In this document: positions 45,272 to 55,206 of the stretch, piece after piece
How the letters are laid out: the number at the start of each line of letters is the position of its first letter
How positions within the stretch are numbered: position 1 is the stretch's first letter
DNA from: Thelonectria olida
Taxonomy: Eukaryota; Ascomycota; Sordariomycetes; Hypocreales; Nectriaceae
Assembly: GCA_020736575.1 (NCBI GenBank)
Contig: JAGPYM010000018.1
Coordinates: 496,001-560,000, forward strand
DNA length: 64,000 nucleotides
Direction of reading: 5' to 3'
The notes under the pieces: generated by a model
What the model saw: only the letters and a program-made list of their open reading frames with translations
Told to the model about the DNA's origin: nothing
The model's database searches: none
Made by a program: the position numbers and the translations under genes

Positions 45272-46081
45272 TTATTGCTTCGCCTCGCTCTGTCCAGGGA
45301 TGAAAGGCTTGCCATCACCAGGGCCAATGCGCACGTCGGCAAAGATCTGCTTCGGTCGGAGCTCGACGGGGGTGACGTTTGTGGGCTGGTCCGGGATCTT
45401 CTTCTCGAGTTTCTGTCTTGGTGTTAGTAATTATCATTCTCGGCCGCCTGTGTTAAGTCCAAGGCAAGGAAGCTCAGCTTGACATACCAAGTTGTCATAA
45501 ACACACTTGTTGAGCTTCCATTCCGCAGGGCGGCACTGCCACAGCTGATGATTTCGGTCGTCGAGACACTCCCAGTGTTTGCGGAACTCGGCAAGGCAGT
45601 GAGTGTTGATGTCCTTGATGCTGTTGAGTTGTAATCGGGTCAGCGGAAGCCCATCATTGTCTACGGTCAATTCTCCTCGCCCGAGAACGAAACCGTTGAG
45701 GCATTTGTATTCTAGGTAGAACGTACACGCTGGAGGCGCATCGGGTGACTCGTCGGCCTTCCTTCAAGCACTCAAACTCTCCTCGACCGGGGTTCTCGGT
45801 CTTGCACTGCATGTAATCATCGTTGTAATCGCGGCATCGGGCACCGATGAAGAAAGAGGCCGAGAGTAGAGGCGCAGAACTGGCACCGATCTCCTTGACG
45901 GGGGGAATGTCACTAGGGAGAGGGGTGGTATCGATAAACAACTGCTGGTTGAACCTGGCTGAGGGTTAGCCATTTATTTTCCCACAGTCGTGCGTTTCCA
46001 CGGGGGCCAATTGGCATCTCGGATGGAGATAGAGCGATCGGAGGTCGATCGGAGAACGTACTGGGGGCGTCGGGCGGCCAT
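45272..46081 (-). CDS. nuo-20.8: NADH:ubiquinone oxidoreductase 20.8 kDa subunit (NDUFA8/PGIV type)
   Basis: Four exons (46081-46062, 45954-45727, 45620-45488, 45412-45272), 173 residues. The first exon is only 20 nt (MAARRPQ, completed across a 107-nt intron). The protein has four C-x9-C motifs: CRDYNDDYMQC, CLKEGRRVTRC, CLAEFRKHWEC and CRPAEWKLNKC. This is the twin CHCH pattern of the NDUFA8 accessory subunit, imported into the intermembrane space by the Mia40 disulfide relay and bound to the membrane arm of complex I. The C-terminus (IPDQPTNVTPVELRPKQIFA) also fits the fungal subunit. It shares a divergent 500-bp promoter with the Nup54 gene. Confidence 0.93.
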
Positions 46082-46582
46082 GGTGGTGGTGTTTTGCGCG
46101 GCTGGGCGAGGAGCGATGCGGTGATTCCAGAGTCGGAAGTTGAATGCTAAGGTCAATCGGCTAGGAATTGAGAGTGGTGATGTTGGAATTGGTCCTCCGT
46201 GATTGGTCGAGCTGTGGGGCGAGGCTGCGAAGAGGAAAGGTACAAGGTACAAGGTACCGACCGGTGGTGGCCTGGTCCAAGCTGAAGCAGCCGCGAGCTA
46301 CGAATCTGTTTTCGCGTTCCAGCTCCAATAATTTCGAGCCGCCAGCAAACAAAGAAGCTGGACCCTTTCTTCAGCCTGCCAACCACGACACCACCCTCTG
46401 GAGCTCTTGTCGCGCGAAACCACCGAAACATTGTTGCGAACTCCCGGCCGCTCGATAAGCACTCACTTTCCTCCTGTCAAGCCGGCTGGTTGCTCAGCCG
46501 ATAGCTTTTGCTCTCCTCCGAGTGGGACCAACCGCCATCAACACCCCGATTTCGCATTTTGCGACATCATACAGTCGCCGCC
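46082..46582. promoter_or_regulatory. Divergent promoter, NDUFA8 / NUP54
   Basis: 501 bases between two start codons. It contains three perfect tandem copies of aaggtac at 46237-46257. No TATA box is evident, as is usual for housekeeping genes. Confidence 0.6.
46237..46257. repeat. Three tandem copies of AAGGTAC
   Basis: A 7-bp unit repeated three times without error in the centre of the divergent promoter; it may be a factor-binding array or a chance microsatellite. Confidence 0.7.
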
Positions 46583-47649
46583 ATGTCACTATTCAGCCAA
46601 GCACCGAAAACCTCTTTCTTTGGGCAGCCACAGCCTATACAGACTCAGCCTCAACAGCAGGCGAATCCCCTGGGAGGTTCCATCGTTGGTCAACAGCAAC
46701 AACCTCAGCAGATGCCTACTCTCTCACAGTCGCACGCGCAGCTGTCCAGTTCACTATGGCAACCCGACAAGGAGAATCCTCGTACGTCTTCTCATTGCTT
46801 CCTATGGTCTGCATGACACGGAACTAATCATCACGATAGATCAGAAACCCATCCTCGAGCAGATGAAACTCGTGACGGAGAAATGGGACCCTGCGAACCC
46901 CAACTGCGTCTTCAAGCACTACTTCTACAACAAGGTCGAAGAATCCCACGTTCCCTTCTACAAGCCACAGCCGTTTGAGGACCCTCGAGAATGGGAGGAG
47001 GCCCTGCAGAACAAGCCCGCGCCAGGCTTTATGCCTGTGCTCTGCTCAGGGTACAGCGGTGTCGCCGACCGCTTGAAGACCCAGAAGCGAGCCGTTTCCG
47101 ACTTCAACACCCGACTGCACCAGATCAACGGTGGCCTCGACGCCATCCTGCAGCGCCACGAGCTCGAGACCGAGGTGCGGGCTGTAGCTGCGCGACGACG
47201 ACAGACAACCATCAGCGAGCGATGCCTGGCACTGGCCGCCCGAGTGCAGGTCCTACGAAATCGGGGATATGCGCTGAGCGGCGATGAGGACGATTTGAGC
47301 AGCCGCCTGCAGACCCTGGAGAGGGAGGTGCAGGATCCTGCGGTCAATGCCCGTGAGGAGGAGCTATGGAGCAGACTCATTATCCTGCGAGGATATGCCG
47401 ATCAGCTAAACAAGGAGATGGATAGACCTTCTGGCGGAGAGGGAGAGGCTCTGGACCCAGACACGGAAGCCAAGGCAAAGAGGGTGAGTCTTTCCATTCC
47501 TATTTTACCTTGACACAAAACTAATCAATATCTAGGTATTGGAGGATTACGAGAAGCAGATTCAACACCTCAAGAAGGAACTGGAGGCTCTAGGCGTAGA
47601 CTATCAGGAGTGGGAAAAGAACAGAAACCCACACGCACGATCGAGGTAA
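46583..47649 (+). CDS. NUP57: Nucleoporin of the Nsp1 channel complex (Nup54/Nup57)
   Basis: Three exons (46583-46781, 46840-47483, 47536-47649), 318 residues. The N-terminus is short and Gln-rich (SLFSQAPKTSFFGQPQPIQT) with only one FG-type motif. The conserved Nup54 domain starts after KPILEQMKLVTEKWDPANPN and runs through FKHYFYNKVEESHVPFYKPQ, EALQNKPAPGFMPVLCSGYS and a long coiled coil (HQINGGLDAILQRHELETEV, ALAARVQVLRNRGYALS). The last exon completes it (DYEKQIQHLKKELEALGVDY). In yeast, Nup57 forms the central-channel trimer with Nsp1 and Nup49. The near absence of FG repeats at the N-terminus is notable compared with yeast Nup57; human-type nomenclature would be NUP54. Confidence 0.9.
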
Positions 47650-47879
47650 TTCAGACGGGGGCGGGGGACATAGGCAGGATTGGATCAAAAGAGGAGTATA
47701 TGGGGTCTTAATTCTTTTCAGGGTGTTTGGTATTTAGTAGTACATTAAAGAACAGGAGCAGGCAACTCAATACGGTTCATCTCAAGCCCGATGCCAAACC
47801 CAATGTCAACCAAGCCGTCTTCATATCATACATTTCAGTGAGATGGTCCAAAGATCATGAACATGGCGAGATTCTGCAC

Positions 47880-48145
47880 CTAAAAGACCTTGCCGGCGAG
47901 CTCAATGGCGAAAGGAGCTGGCAGATGAGTTAGTGACGGCGTCCAAGGGTGACGGGCAAGTGCATTCCACATACAGAGGTACAGAAGGACGGCAGTGGTG
48001 ATGGCACCTTGGACGGTGAAGTTGGCCTCGGCCTCAAGGGCGCGGATCTCCTCCTTGGACTGCTGGGGGGGCGCGACTGCGGAAAGGTCAGTTTGTGAAG
48101 ATCAAAGGGCGCTGCATGTTGGCAGGACGTACATCCACCGAACAT
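47880..48145 (-). CDS. TOM5: Mitochondrial import receptor subunit Tom5
   Basis: Three tiny exons (48145-48133, 48076-47975, 47917-47880) encode exactly 50 residues, the Tom5 length. The start is MFGGFAPPQQSKEEIRALEA and the end LSPFAIELAGKVF; compare yeast Tom5 with its MFG start, EEE cluster, and SP motif near a short basic C-terminus. One membrane helix (GAITTAVLLYLSPFAIELAG) anchors it in the outer mitochondrial membrane, C-terminus inward. Tom5 helps pass preproteins from receptors to the Tom40 pore. Exon 1 is 13 nt, and both introns have GTACGT or GTATGT donors with clean acceptors. The gene is convergent with NUP54. Confidence 0.9.
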
Positions 48146-48507
48146 CTTGACAATAGTATATTGATGAGAGTTTTGAATAGAGTGGTGGAAGCTTAACAGG
48201 GGTGTCGAAACTCGAAGCGTACGGTCTTGTTATGTGTTATGATGCTATCGCAGACCTGATGTCAAGTCGTCCATGTCAAAAAAATTGGCATGCAAAATCG
48301 TGACGCACGGGCCATGTCTGATTGCCAGTTCCCTGCCTCCCGCGTTCAGGTGGATTTCCGTAGGTATCTGACATCGCCGGGTGTCCTCGGCCCGATGCAA
48401 CCAGTCCAGGTGCCCAAAGTGAAGAGCATCAACCCAACAAACAATTCGACCAAAAAGGGGGCGCAAACACAAGCAAAAAGAGACAGGCTGGTATCCTGAG
48501 ATTATTA
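48146..48507. other. Intergenic region Tom5 / tRNA
   Basis: About 360 bases containing the Tom5 promoter and the tRNA 3' flank. No gene is visible. Confidence 0.5.
48475..48479 (-). terminator. Possible Pol III terminator of tRNA-Ile
   Basis: The minus strand has a run of five T about 29 bases downstream of the tRNA 3' end, the first such run, consistent with RNA polymerase III termination. Confidence 0.45.
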
Positions 48508-48607
48508 TGCTTCCGACAAGGCTTGAACTTGCGACCTTCGCATCACCAATATTTGGCCGTAGAGGCAAGTATTAGTACGAAGCTCTAACCAACTGAGCTA
48601 CGAAAGC
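48508..48607 (-). tRNA. tRNA-Ile (anticodon AAU) with 26-nt intron
   Basis: On the minus strand the acceptor stem GCTTTCG pairs with CGGAAGC, the D-arm is GCTC..GAGC, the anticodon stem TCGTA pairs with TGCGA, and the T-arm is GCAAG-TTCAAGC-CTTGT. The discriminator is A. The anticodon loop reads CTAATA then A after removal of an intron at 48569-48544, giving anticodon AAU (read as IAU), which decodes isoleucine. The intron sits one base 3' of the anticodon, the canonical place. The mature length is 74 nt. Internal promoter boxes A (TAGCTCAGTTGG) and B (GGTCGCAAGTTCAAGCC) are present; box B is imperfect. Confidence 0.93.
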
Positions 48608-49342
48608 TGTCCGGATGGACTAGTTGCTTATGTCAGCAGTCTCGATAGTCTCCTTCATGAGCTGGGCACGTCAAGACAGACAATGCCGCAAGACCTGACG
48701 GTTTGATCCAACAACTACCTACCATCGGGAATCTTGCATGTCAACATGGTAATATATATCACCATGGGTTCTCTTTCTACCCTCAAGATTAGACACGCGA
48801 GAATCTTCCTCTGCTCCAGGTTCTTCTAATGGAGGCACGTTTAGAATCATCCACCCCTGTCCCTCATCCATGGTTCCCCTTCAATAGCAGCACTCACAGT
48901 CGCCTGTCTTTCATTTTATTCTTCCCTCTCGCTATATTATATCTTATTTCACTTCAGCCAGCTCCAATCGCACAGGTCGGACTTTTGCATCTGGAAGCCC
49001 TCGTATCACTCAATCAAATTGCACGAGGCACTCTACATCCCTCGCGGTGACCGTGAATTGAGGACTGTGGCTCTGTGTGCCAAGGATTCTTCATCGCATT
49101 TCTCCCATTCCAAGTGGGATAGGTCCCATGAATCTAGACACTTACACACGTCGTTGTTACTGCCAGTTGATATCAAGACCTACATAGACGTCCAGGCATG
49201 TACATTCAGGGGTACCAATCCCCTTAATTCTATTCTCATTCATGGGTCGTCGTAAAACCTTTGCAGTCATCTGACTTCTATATACACTCATTTTGTCATA
49301 TGCCCACTTCACTCTCCTTTTCCCTTATTTTCTGCTCGTCTC
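48608..49342. other. Intergenic region without recognisable gene
   Basis: About 735 bases between the tRNA 5' end and the SQT1 stop. Short frames only; no repeats. Confidence 0.45.
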
Positions 49343-50854
49343 TCACGCCTCAAAAACCAAGGCCACGCCGTCATCACCAGCCGTCACCACGCGCTCGCCC
49401 GTCTCACCCTGCACGAAACCAAGAACACCACCGCCCTCGCCATCGCCACGATGACCCTTCCACTCCTTCTGCAAGCCGGCCTCAGCAGCCGTGGCGGCAA
49501 CGTTGGGGTTCGTAGAGCCCGCGCCGCGAATGTCCCAGCGTCGCACCACGCCGTCCATGCCACAGCTGGTCAGCTGCCACGAGTTGCGCACAAACTCGAG
49601 TTTGACGACCGAGTGCTCCTCGTGCGCACCAGCGATGTGGCGGCGTACGGCAAAGCGACGGGTGGCGTCGTAGACGACGATGGAGCCGTCGACGGAGCCA
49701 GCAGCTAGGAGAGTGGTGGGAGGAGAAACAGAAGCGACCGAGACGGCGAGGGTCTCGATACTGTCGGAGCCGGTTTGCAGAGCAGCGAGGATCACACCGC
49801 CAGTACCAGGGTCGGCGGATGCCTTACCACCGGCACCGCGAGCGCGGGACTGAGGCTTGGCAGGGGCAGCGGTAAGACGTGGAAGGGAGACAATCTTGAT
49901 AGCGCCGGTAGCACCGCCGACAGCGACAAAGGCGCCTTTGGGGTCGATGGCGATGGAGTACAGACCACCCTCTACTTCGAAGCGCTGGTCCTCGCCGGTC
50001 AAGCCAACAGCCGTCATGCCGTTGTCACCCGCAATTCCCTTGGCAGCAGCCTCGCCCCAGACATCCCAAACGTAGAGACTGCTGTCCTCGGAGATGGTAG
50101 CCAGGAGCAGACCGTCGGGAGTCCATGCGCCCGCAGTGCAGGAGCCGGTGTGGAGGAAGTAAGACTGGACGATCTGGAGGGGGTTGGCAGAGTCGGAGGG
50201 ATCGACGGTGTAGACCCAGACGGAGCCGTCCGAGGCACCCAGGGCAACGGCGTTGGGGTTGGTGGCCGAGGGGCACGGCGCGACCCAGTTGATCTCTTTG
50301 ACTTCTTGAGTCTCGCCGAGGAAGCTCATCTTGAGGGGAGAGCCAGGGTTAGTGGTGGCTTTCCAAGCGCGCAATCGACCATCGAGACCGCCGCTGACAA
50401 GAACTTCGCCAGCGGGGAGCGTCCAGGCGAGAGTGTTGATGGAATCGGTGTGGCCATCGAGGCTGAATAGCGACTCGAGTTGTGTCGGCTTGGGGATCTC
50501 GGCGGAAGGGTCGCTGGCGTAACTAGCGGGCAGGACGGGTCGCGAGACGGCAGCGGAAGTATCAAAGACCCAGCCGGCACCAGGAGCATCGTCTTCCTGG
50601 CCAGCAGAGCCGCCGACGGCGATCAGGGAGGGGTGGGCGGGGTGCTGGGCGATGGCGAAGAGCGAGTCTTGGGGCAGGTCGAAGAAGGCGATGGAGTCGT
50701 TTTGCAGGTTGATTTCGACGTCCTCGTTGTCCGAGTCCATGGCGGCGTCATCGCCAGCCTGGATTTCTTCGGCGGCATCGTCGGCGTCGAGGAGATCGTC
50801 CTCGTCCATGTCGTCGATGGGTTGGTCTTTGGTGGGCTCGCGGGAGGAAGACAT
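49343..50854 (-). CDS. SQT1: Ribosome assembly WD-repeat protein Sqt1 (AAMP-like)
   Basis: A single exon of 503 residues from the ATG at 50854 (MSSSREPTKDQPIDDMDEDD); an ATG 13 codons upstream is less likely. The N-terminus is acidic (DDMDEDDLLDADDAAEE), as in Sqt1/AAMP. About eight WD40-like repeats follow: FSLDGHTDSINTLAW..GLDGRLRAW, GASDGSVWVYT, GAWTPDGLLLATISEDSSLYVWD, AIDPKGAFVAVGGATGAIKI, GSVDGSIVVYD, LTSCGMDGVVRRWD, VVTAGDDGVALVFEA. In yeast, Sqt1 binds nascent ribosomal protein uL16 (Rpl10) and delivers it to the late 60S subunit. A Gly/Ala-rich insertion sits between repeats five and six. Confidence 0.87.
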   Translation of the reverse strand: MSSSREPTKDQPIDDMDEDDLLDADDAAEEIQAGDDAAMDSDNEDVEINLQNDSIAFFDLPQDSLFAIAQHPAHPSLIAVGGSAGQEDDAPGAGWVFDTSAAVSRPVLPASYASDPSAEIPKPTQLESLFSLDGHTDSINTLAWTLPAGEVLVSGGLDGRLRAWKATTNPGSPLKMSFLGETQEVKEINWVAPCPSATNPNAVALGASDGSVWVYTVDPSDSANPLQIVQSYFLHTGSCTAGAWTPDGLLLATISEDSSLYVWDVWGEAAAKGIAGDNGMTAVGLTGEDQRFEVEGGLYSIAIDPKGAFVAVGGATGAIKIVSLPRLTAAPAKPQSRARGAGGKASADPGTGGVILAALQTGSDSIETLAVSVASVSPPTTLLAAGSVDGSIVVYDATRRFAVRRHIAGAHEEHSVVKLEFVRNSWQLTSCGMDGVVRRWDIRGAGSTNPNVAATAAEAGLQKEWKGHRGDGEGGGVLGFVQGETGERVVTAGDDGVALVFEA

Positions 50855-51498
50855 GATGGCGGGGTAATTAAGAGACGAAGCGAGGAGGTGCAAACAATGA
50901 GAGGAGGAAGAAACGTGTATGAACGAATCTGTTCAGTCCGTCGCAGTGCGGACAGCAGCGAGGGTGTTTAAATATTCCCACCGCAAGCTCTGAGGCGTTG
51001 GCGTTGCTCGTGCTTGATAAGCAGACTCTGTCCAGGCTTATTGATACTTTTTTTTCTGGTGGTTGACGGGACAGGGAATTTTTTCGAAACTGCGGGGTGG
51101 CATAATTGGGGACAACCAAAGCCCCGCCACCTTGTGAGATCTCTATTCGTACGTCTCTCATGAGACGAAAACAAATTGTAAGAGAGGGTATTATTAAGAC
51201 ACGGTTGGCCTGAGCCAGTATGAACTGCTAAATTGACTTCAAAGTATGAATCTTGAGAAGGTGCTCGTGCTAGACTAGAGTAGTATTTGAGCACAACGAG
51301 GTCGATCAAAATAGATCAGCCCATCCCTAATCCCTAAGACTCTCTCGTCAGCAACTCCTTGCATGCCTCGAGAAAGATATTAGAGGCCAGAAATCTCCAT
51401 TTCCCTTCTTTGCTTCACATCCTTGTTGGTGGTATCATCGCTATCATCGCTCAAATCGCTCGACTCTTACAAAATTACCTCTCGTCCTCCGCGTCTTG
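50855..51498. other. SQT1 upstream / membrane protein 3' region
   Basis: About 640 bases between two minus-strand genes. It should hold the SQT1 promoter. No gene is visible. Confidence 0.5.
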
Positions 51499-52563
51499 TC
51501 ATGAAGGTGAGACATGTCTCCCACCAGCTGGCGATGGAGTTGAATTACTCACAGCTGAAACGCTGAACTGTGGTGACGCCTCCGTTGCTTGACTAACACC
51601 CGCCACACTCAGCGACGGCGACGTCGCATCTTTCGTATAACCCGTCGTGCTCAATCCCGGTGATGATGTGGGCGCGTCGTCTCCTGGCAACTCTACAGGT
51701 GCAGTCGAATTCTCCAGCTCATGTGATTGAAATCGCTGCGATCCGTACAGCTCGCCCCTGGCCGTGTCGGGCGGTAGTTCCTTGCGCTCGCTGTCCGTTC
51801 CGAGTTCTGAGACGGGCTGTTTCTGCTGCTTGCGACGACGGTACCAGAACCAGGCACCGATGAGAGCAGCAATGGCGACGAGCGGTATCACGACAGCGAT
51901 GGCAGCAATGGCACCCGTTGATAGACCACCGCCGGAGTCGTCATCATCATCGTCGTTGTCGTCGGAACTCTCGGTCTGTGTCGCGGATTGGCTCGACGAA
52001 CTGGAGCTCACACTCGTCTCACTCGTCTCAGCCGTCGTCGATGTAGCGGTGTCGCTTTGGTCGTAAATCATTCGAATTCCGTACGCGTTGATGCCCTCTC
52101 CTCCCGACATGGTCACAGCCGAAGTCAGAGAAGTTGTCGAGCCGTCCGTAAGCACCGACGTCGAAGTCACCAGCAACACGGTCGCTGTGTCGCCCGCACT
52201 CCACGTGCAGAGCAGGTCCACCCAGACGGAGCTCAGAGATTCCGGGTCGGGTACACAGCTCATCACGACGTTGCTCCGCGACGGGCAGCAGGTCAAGGTG
52301 TACCGGGTGGCATCGTCCGAAGCGGAGCGGGTGCAGGACGACTGAGCGGAATAGCCATCGGGGCACTCCCAGGCTGGCGAGTAGTAAGCCGTCGCGGCCG
52401 TGGCGAAGTCTTCCGGGAGACAGGAGCTCGCCGAGTCCATGAGGACAACCACATCGCTGGTGATGGCGGTGCACTCGCGGGCATTGGTGTAGTCCGTGGG
52501 GAAGGTTCCTATGATGGAGGCGCTGCTTGCTGCAGCCGTGACTGTAGCTGTGACTTCTGCCAT
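51499..52563 (-). CDS. Serine-rich single-pass membrane protein (hypothetical, sensor-like)
   Basis: A single exon of 354 residues. An outer domain of about 165 residues has several cysteines (CLPEDF, WECPDGYSAQSSCTR, LTCCPSR, MSCVPDPE). Then comes a Ser/Thr-rich stretch and an acidic run (SSDDNDDDDDDSGGG), one membrane helix (GAIAAIAVVIPLVAIAALIGAWFWYRR, written in part) with a basic RRRKQQK stop-transfer sequence, and a Ser/Pro-rich cytoplasmic tail. This plan is common in filamentous fungi and resembles Wsc/Mid2-type wall sensors, but there is no WSC domain and no clear N-terminal signal peptide, so the helix may itself direct insertion. Near the 3' end, GTGAGT occurs in frame and could be a donor for a further exon I could not locate. 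Function unknown. Confidence 0.7.
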   Translation of the reverse strand: MAEVTATVTAAASSASIIGTFPTDYTNARECTAITSDVVVLMDSASSCLPEDFATAATAYYSPAWECPDGYSAQSSCTRSASDDATRYTLTCCPSRSNVVMSCVPDPESLSSVWVDLLCTWSAGDTATVLLVTSTSVLTDGSTTSLTSAVTMSGGEGINAYGIRMIYDQSDTATSTTAETSETSVSSSSSSQSATQTESSDDNDDDDDDSGGGLSTGAIAAIAVVIPLVAIAALIGAWFWYRRRKQQKQPVSELGTDSERKELPPDTARGELYGSQRFQSHELENSTAPVELPGDDAPTSSPGLSTTGYTKDATSPSLSVAGVSQATEASPQFSVSAVSNSTPSPAGGRHVSPS

Positions 52564-53539
52564 TTTGATCTGGGTGGTGGTGAGGAATCTCTTGCTAGTT
52601 TCCGTCGCCGACTTTGCTTCCCCAGATTCTTGGTGTCAAGTTAATCGAGTCGGGGCTCGATAGAGTTGCAGTGAGAGAAGACTCAACGTCGTCAACAACA
52701 GGGATTCGTCTCGCGATACATGGGGCTACCGTGTAACTCGGCGACGAGGCAATACGCGGTTGACAAAGCAAAAAAGAAGAAGAGAAAGAGAAAAGTCGCC
52801 AAACTTTGCTCCAAGTCCAAAGCACGACTTGCCCCCCGGCCCCCAGACAGGGCCTCAGACGAAGCCCCGTTGCGTTTGACCCTATCGACTCTTTGCTCTG
52901 CAGGGGAAGCTGAAAAGAGGAGCCCTGGCCCGTTGAGGGATCGACATCCTGGTCGGCCTCTCGCGCGGCCAGAGATGATACAGTCAATTAGCCGAGCTCT
53001 TCATTTAGCATCTCTAATCTTGATTTGGCCAAGATGCTCCGAGTGCAACACCGCGCCACGCAGAATGAGTTCTATCAATTAATTTCATTTGACTTCCGCG
53101 CGATTCTCAAAGAGCACACGCTCAGCATCAGTCAGATTTTAGACGCGTTGGTGATGCAACTTGAGACGGCCACTGTGCCACTCGGCCGATAGGTGCCTCT
53201 GACGAGACGCTGCAGTAGTTTGAGCTACGAATCTACAGCCAATCACATGTATCTCTTCGGTTCCTTCGTCCGTGAATTCATCGACGTATTCGCGCTTCGT
53301 CCGAACTCGTGGGTGTGGCTGTGCTGGTCGTGGTGGTTGATTCATTGGACGGCCGTAGGGCTAAGCGCGCAGACGCTGAAATTAGAATGTGAACCATGGA
53401 ATGTTGCAGATATTGGGGGCAAGGAACTAACTAGATGACCTATTGTAGGTGTTCGTTCATACGACGTATTCTGTAATTCTAGCACGTGAATTTAATTTAT
53501 CTTGAAAAAAAGTACAACCAGGCCCGATTACTGCAGATA
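52564..53539. other. Intergenic region without recognisable gene
   Basis: Nearly 1 kb between the membrane-protein start and the NmrA-like stop. An A/G-rich patch lies at about 52770-52800. No gene is visible. Confidence 0.45.
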
Positions 53540-54650
53540 TTATACCCTCTCTACTTCATCCGTTTCTCGATTGGCCCAGGACTTCTCCATCACCTCAGCT
53601 ACCGTCGTGGGCTTAATATGTGGGAACCTCGAGTCGAGAACATCATCAGTTGGGACCAGAAACCGTCCCAGGCCAGCTTGGTAATGCAACGTAGCGAAAA
53701 ATGCCTCGTCGCCGCCGGGAAAGTCAATGGCGGGAAACTTGGAGGAGAAGGATATCTTGCCCGACTTGAGCTTCTCAAGGCTGTCGTACGCCACCTCGAA
53801 CTTGGACCCTGTTCATTGCACAAGTAAGTATTCGTATACTCCAATCCTAGCTGGTGAAACTTACCTCGTGCCTTCTCTGCTTGCTGCAGCAACTCTTTGA
53901 ATGACAGGGTTTGGGCGAAAATTGAGCTGATGCGAGGCCACTGGTCAATGTCCATCAGATGAGCAACGAACGTCGCCATGTCCTGTGTGGTAATGAAATT
54001 GGCTTTGGCGGAACCATCTCCGGGGATTACCGCCCATTTCTCCTTCATGCTGAGAATGTTGATCCACGGGTGAAGGTAGGTTTTCCAATAAGGCATGCCG
54101 TAATAATCGAGGAACCAGCCGTTTGCGATGCGCGTGTATTCCAAGTCGGTCTTTTCGAGCTCGTCAATAGCTTCGAATGTATATTTAGTCAAAGGGTTGA
54201 GCTCAATGTCTCTGCCCGTTGTTAATTAAACCTCTGCCAAAAGTGATGAAGCGCAACACATACTCTTTCCGATGAAGCATATCAAAACTGCTAATCACGA
54301 ATCGCTTGACTGAAGAAGCAGCATGGGCGGCGCGGATCAACTTCTTTTGCGCTTCGTTTGTGCCTTGGGTAGCAACTCCAATCGCGCAAATGACGGTATC
54401 AACGTTCGCCTTTTCAAATGCGGCTCGTGTTTCGTCGGCATTGGTGTAATCAACTTGCAAGAGGTCGCCGGGGCCTTGAAATGGTTTCGCCTGTTGGATT
54501 ATTAAGTTCAATACTGGGAATAGATGATCCTTGGGTAAGACAAACGCTGCGAGACATGACATAGACCTTGTAGGTCCCGTGAGCTATGAGGCCATCCACG
54601 ATGGTCTTCCCAACTGGGCCAGTGCCACCAGCGACAGCAATAACTCTCAT
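53540..54650 (-). CDS. NmrA-like / isoflavone-reductase-type NAD(P)-binding protein
   Basis: Four exons (54650-54546, 54490-54264, 54211-53865, 53808-53540), 315 residues. The N-terminus has the atypical Rossmann motif VIAVAGGTGPVGKTIVDGL (residues 3-21). Further family features are DLLQVDYTNADETRAAF, VICAIGVATQ, VKRFVISSFD and FLDYYG. Members are NmrA-like redox sensors or NAD(P)H-dependent reductases, mostly cytosolic; many sit near secondary-metabolite genes, but nothing here indicates a cluster. The first intron uses a GTTTGT donor. The Tyr-x3-Lys of classical short-chain dehydrogenases is absent, as expected for this atypical family. Substrate unknown. Confidence 0.85.
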
Positions 54651-55206
54651 TTTGAAGTCTTGTAACAGTTCGGGGTGGATGAAAGATATCAAATGTGTAT
54701 TTAGTTCCTTCAAGCATTAAATAGTGCGAAAGAAGGCATGCCATGAGTCGATTGCTTGTACTTCCTGATTGGGCAGTCAGTCACAACTTCCCGATCAAGT
54801 AATGAATCCAGCAGCCCCTCCGTGGGAGTGGTCATACGTACTCATTTAGTGGGTCGTGGGATTGGGAGGTGTTAACGACTGACAAATGCTCAATGATGCC
54901 GGAGAACAATGAACAATGTCAGCAACTCGACAACCTGACCTTCACACAATGCGATTATTGGAATTCAATAATGCCGCAATTAATCGGATTACAGTGTTGA
55001 TTACCCCCGAAACTCCATTTTGTAATCAAGACTAGATCCCCCGGTTGGTATTGCTTCCGGGTAGCTCCCTTGAGGGTAAAACTAATCCTCGAGCAACGCA
55101 GCTCAGGTAACGTATATAGACTCTCAACGCCAGCAATGCCCAATCCGATCTTCTTTTATCCCAACGCAGTTGATGGCGGTTGAGAAGTTGGCCTTGCAGT
55201 CCTTCA
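54651..55206. other. NmrA-like promoter / SPP1 3' region
   Basis: About 555 bases between two minus-strand genes. No further gene or repeat is visible. Confidence 0.5.

Noticed and set aside
49775..50470. 231-codon plus-strand frame across the SQT1 gene
   Set aside because: It is a shadow of the GC-rich SQT1 coding sequence, with Gly/Val-rich composition and no family features.
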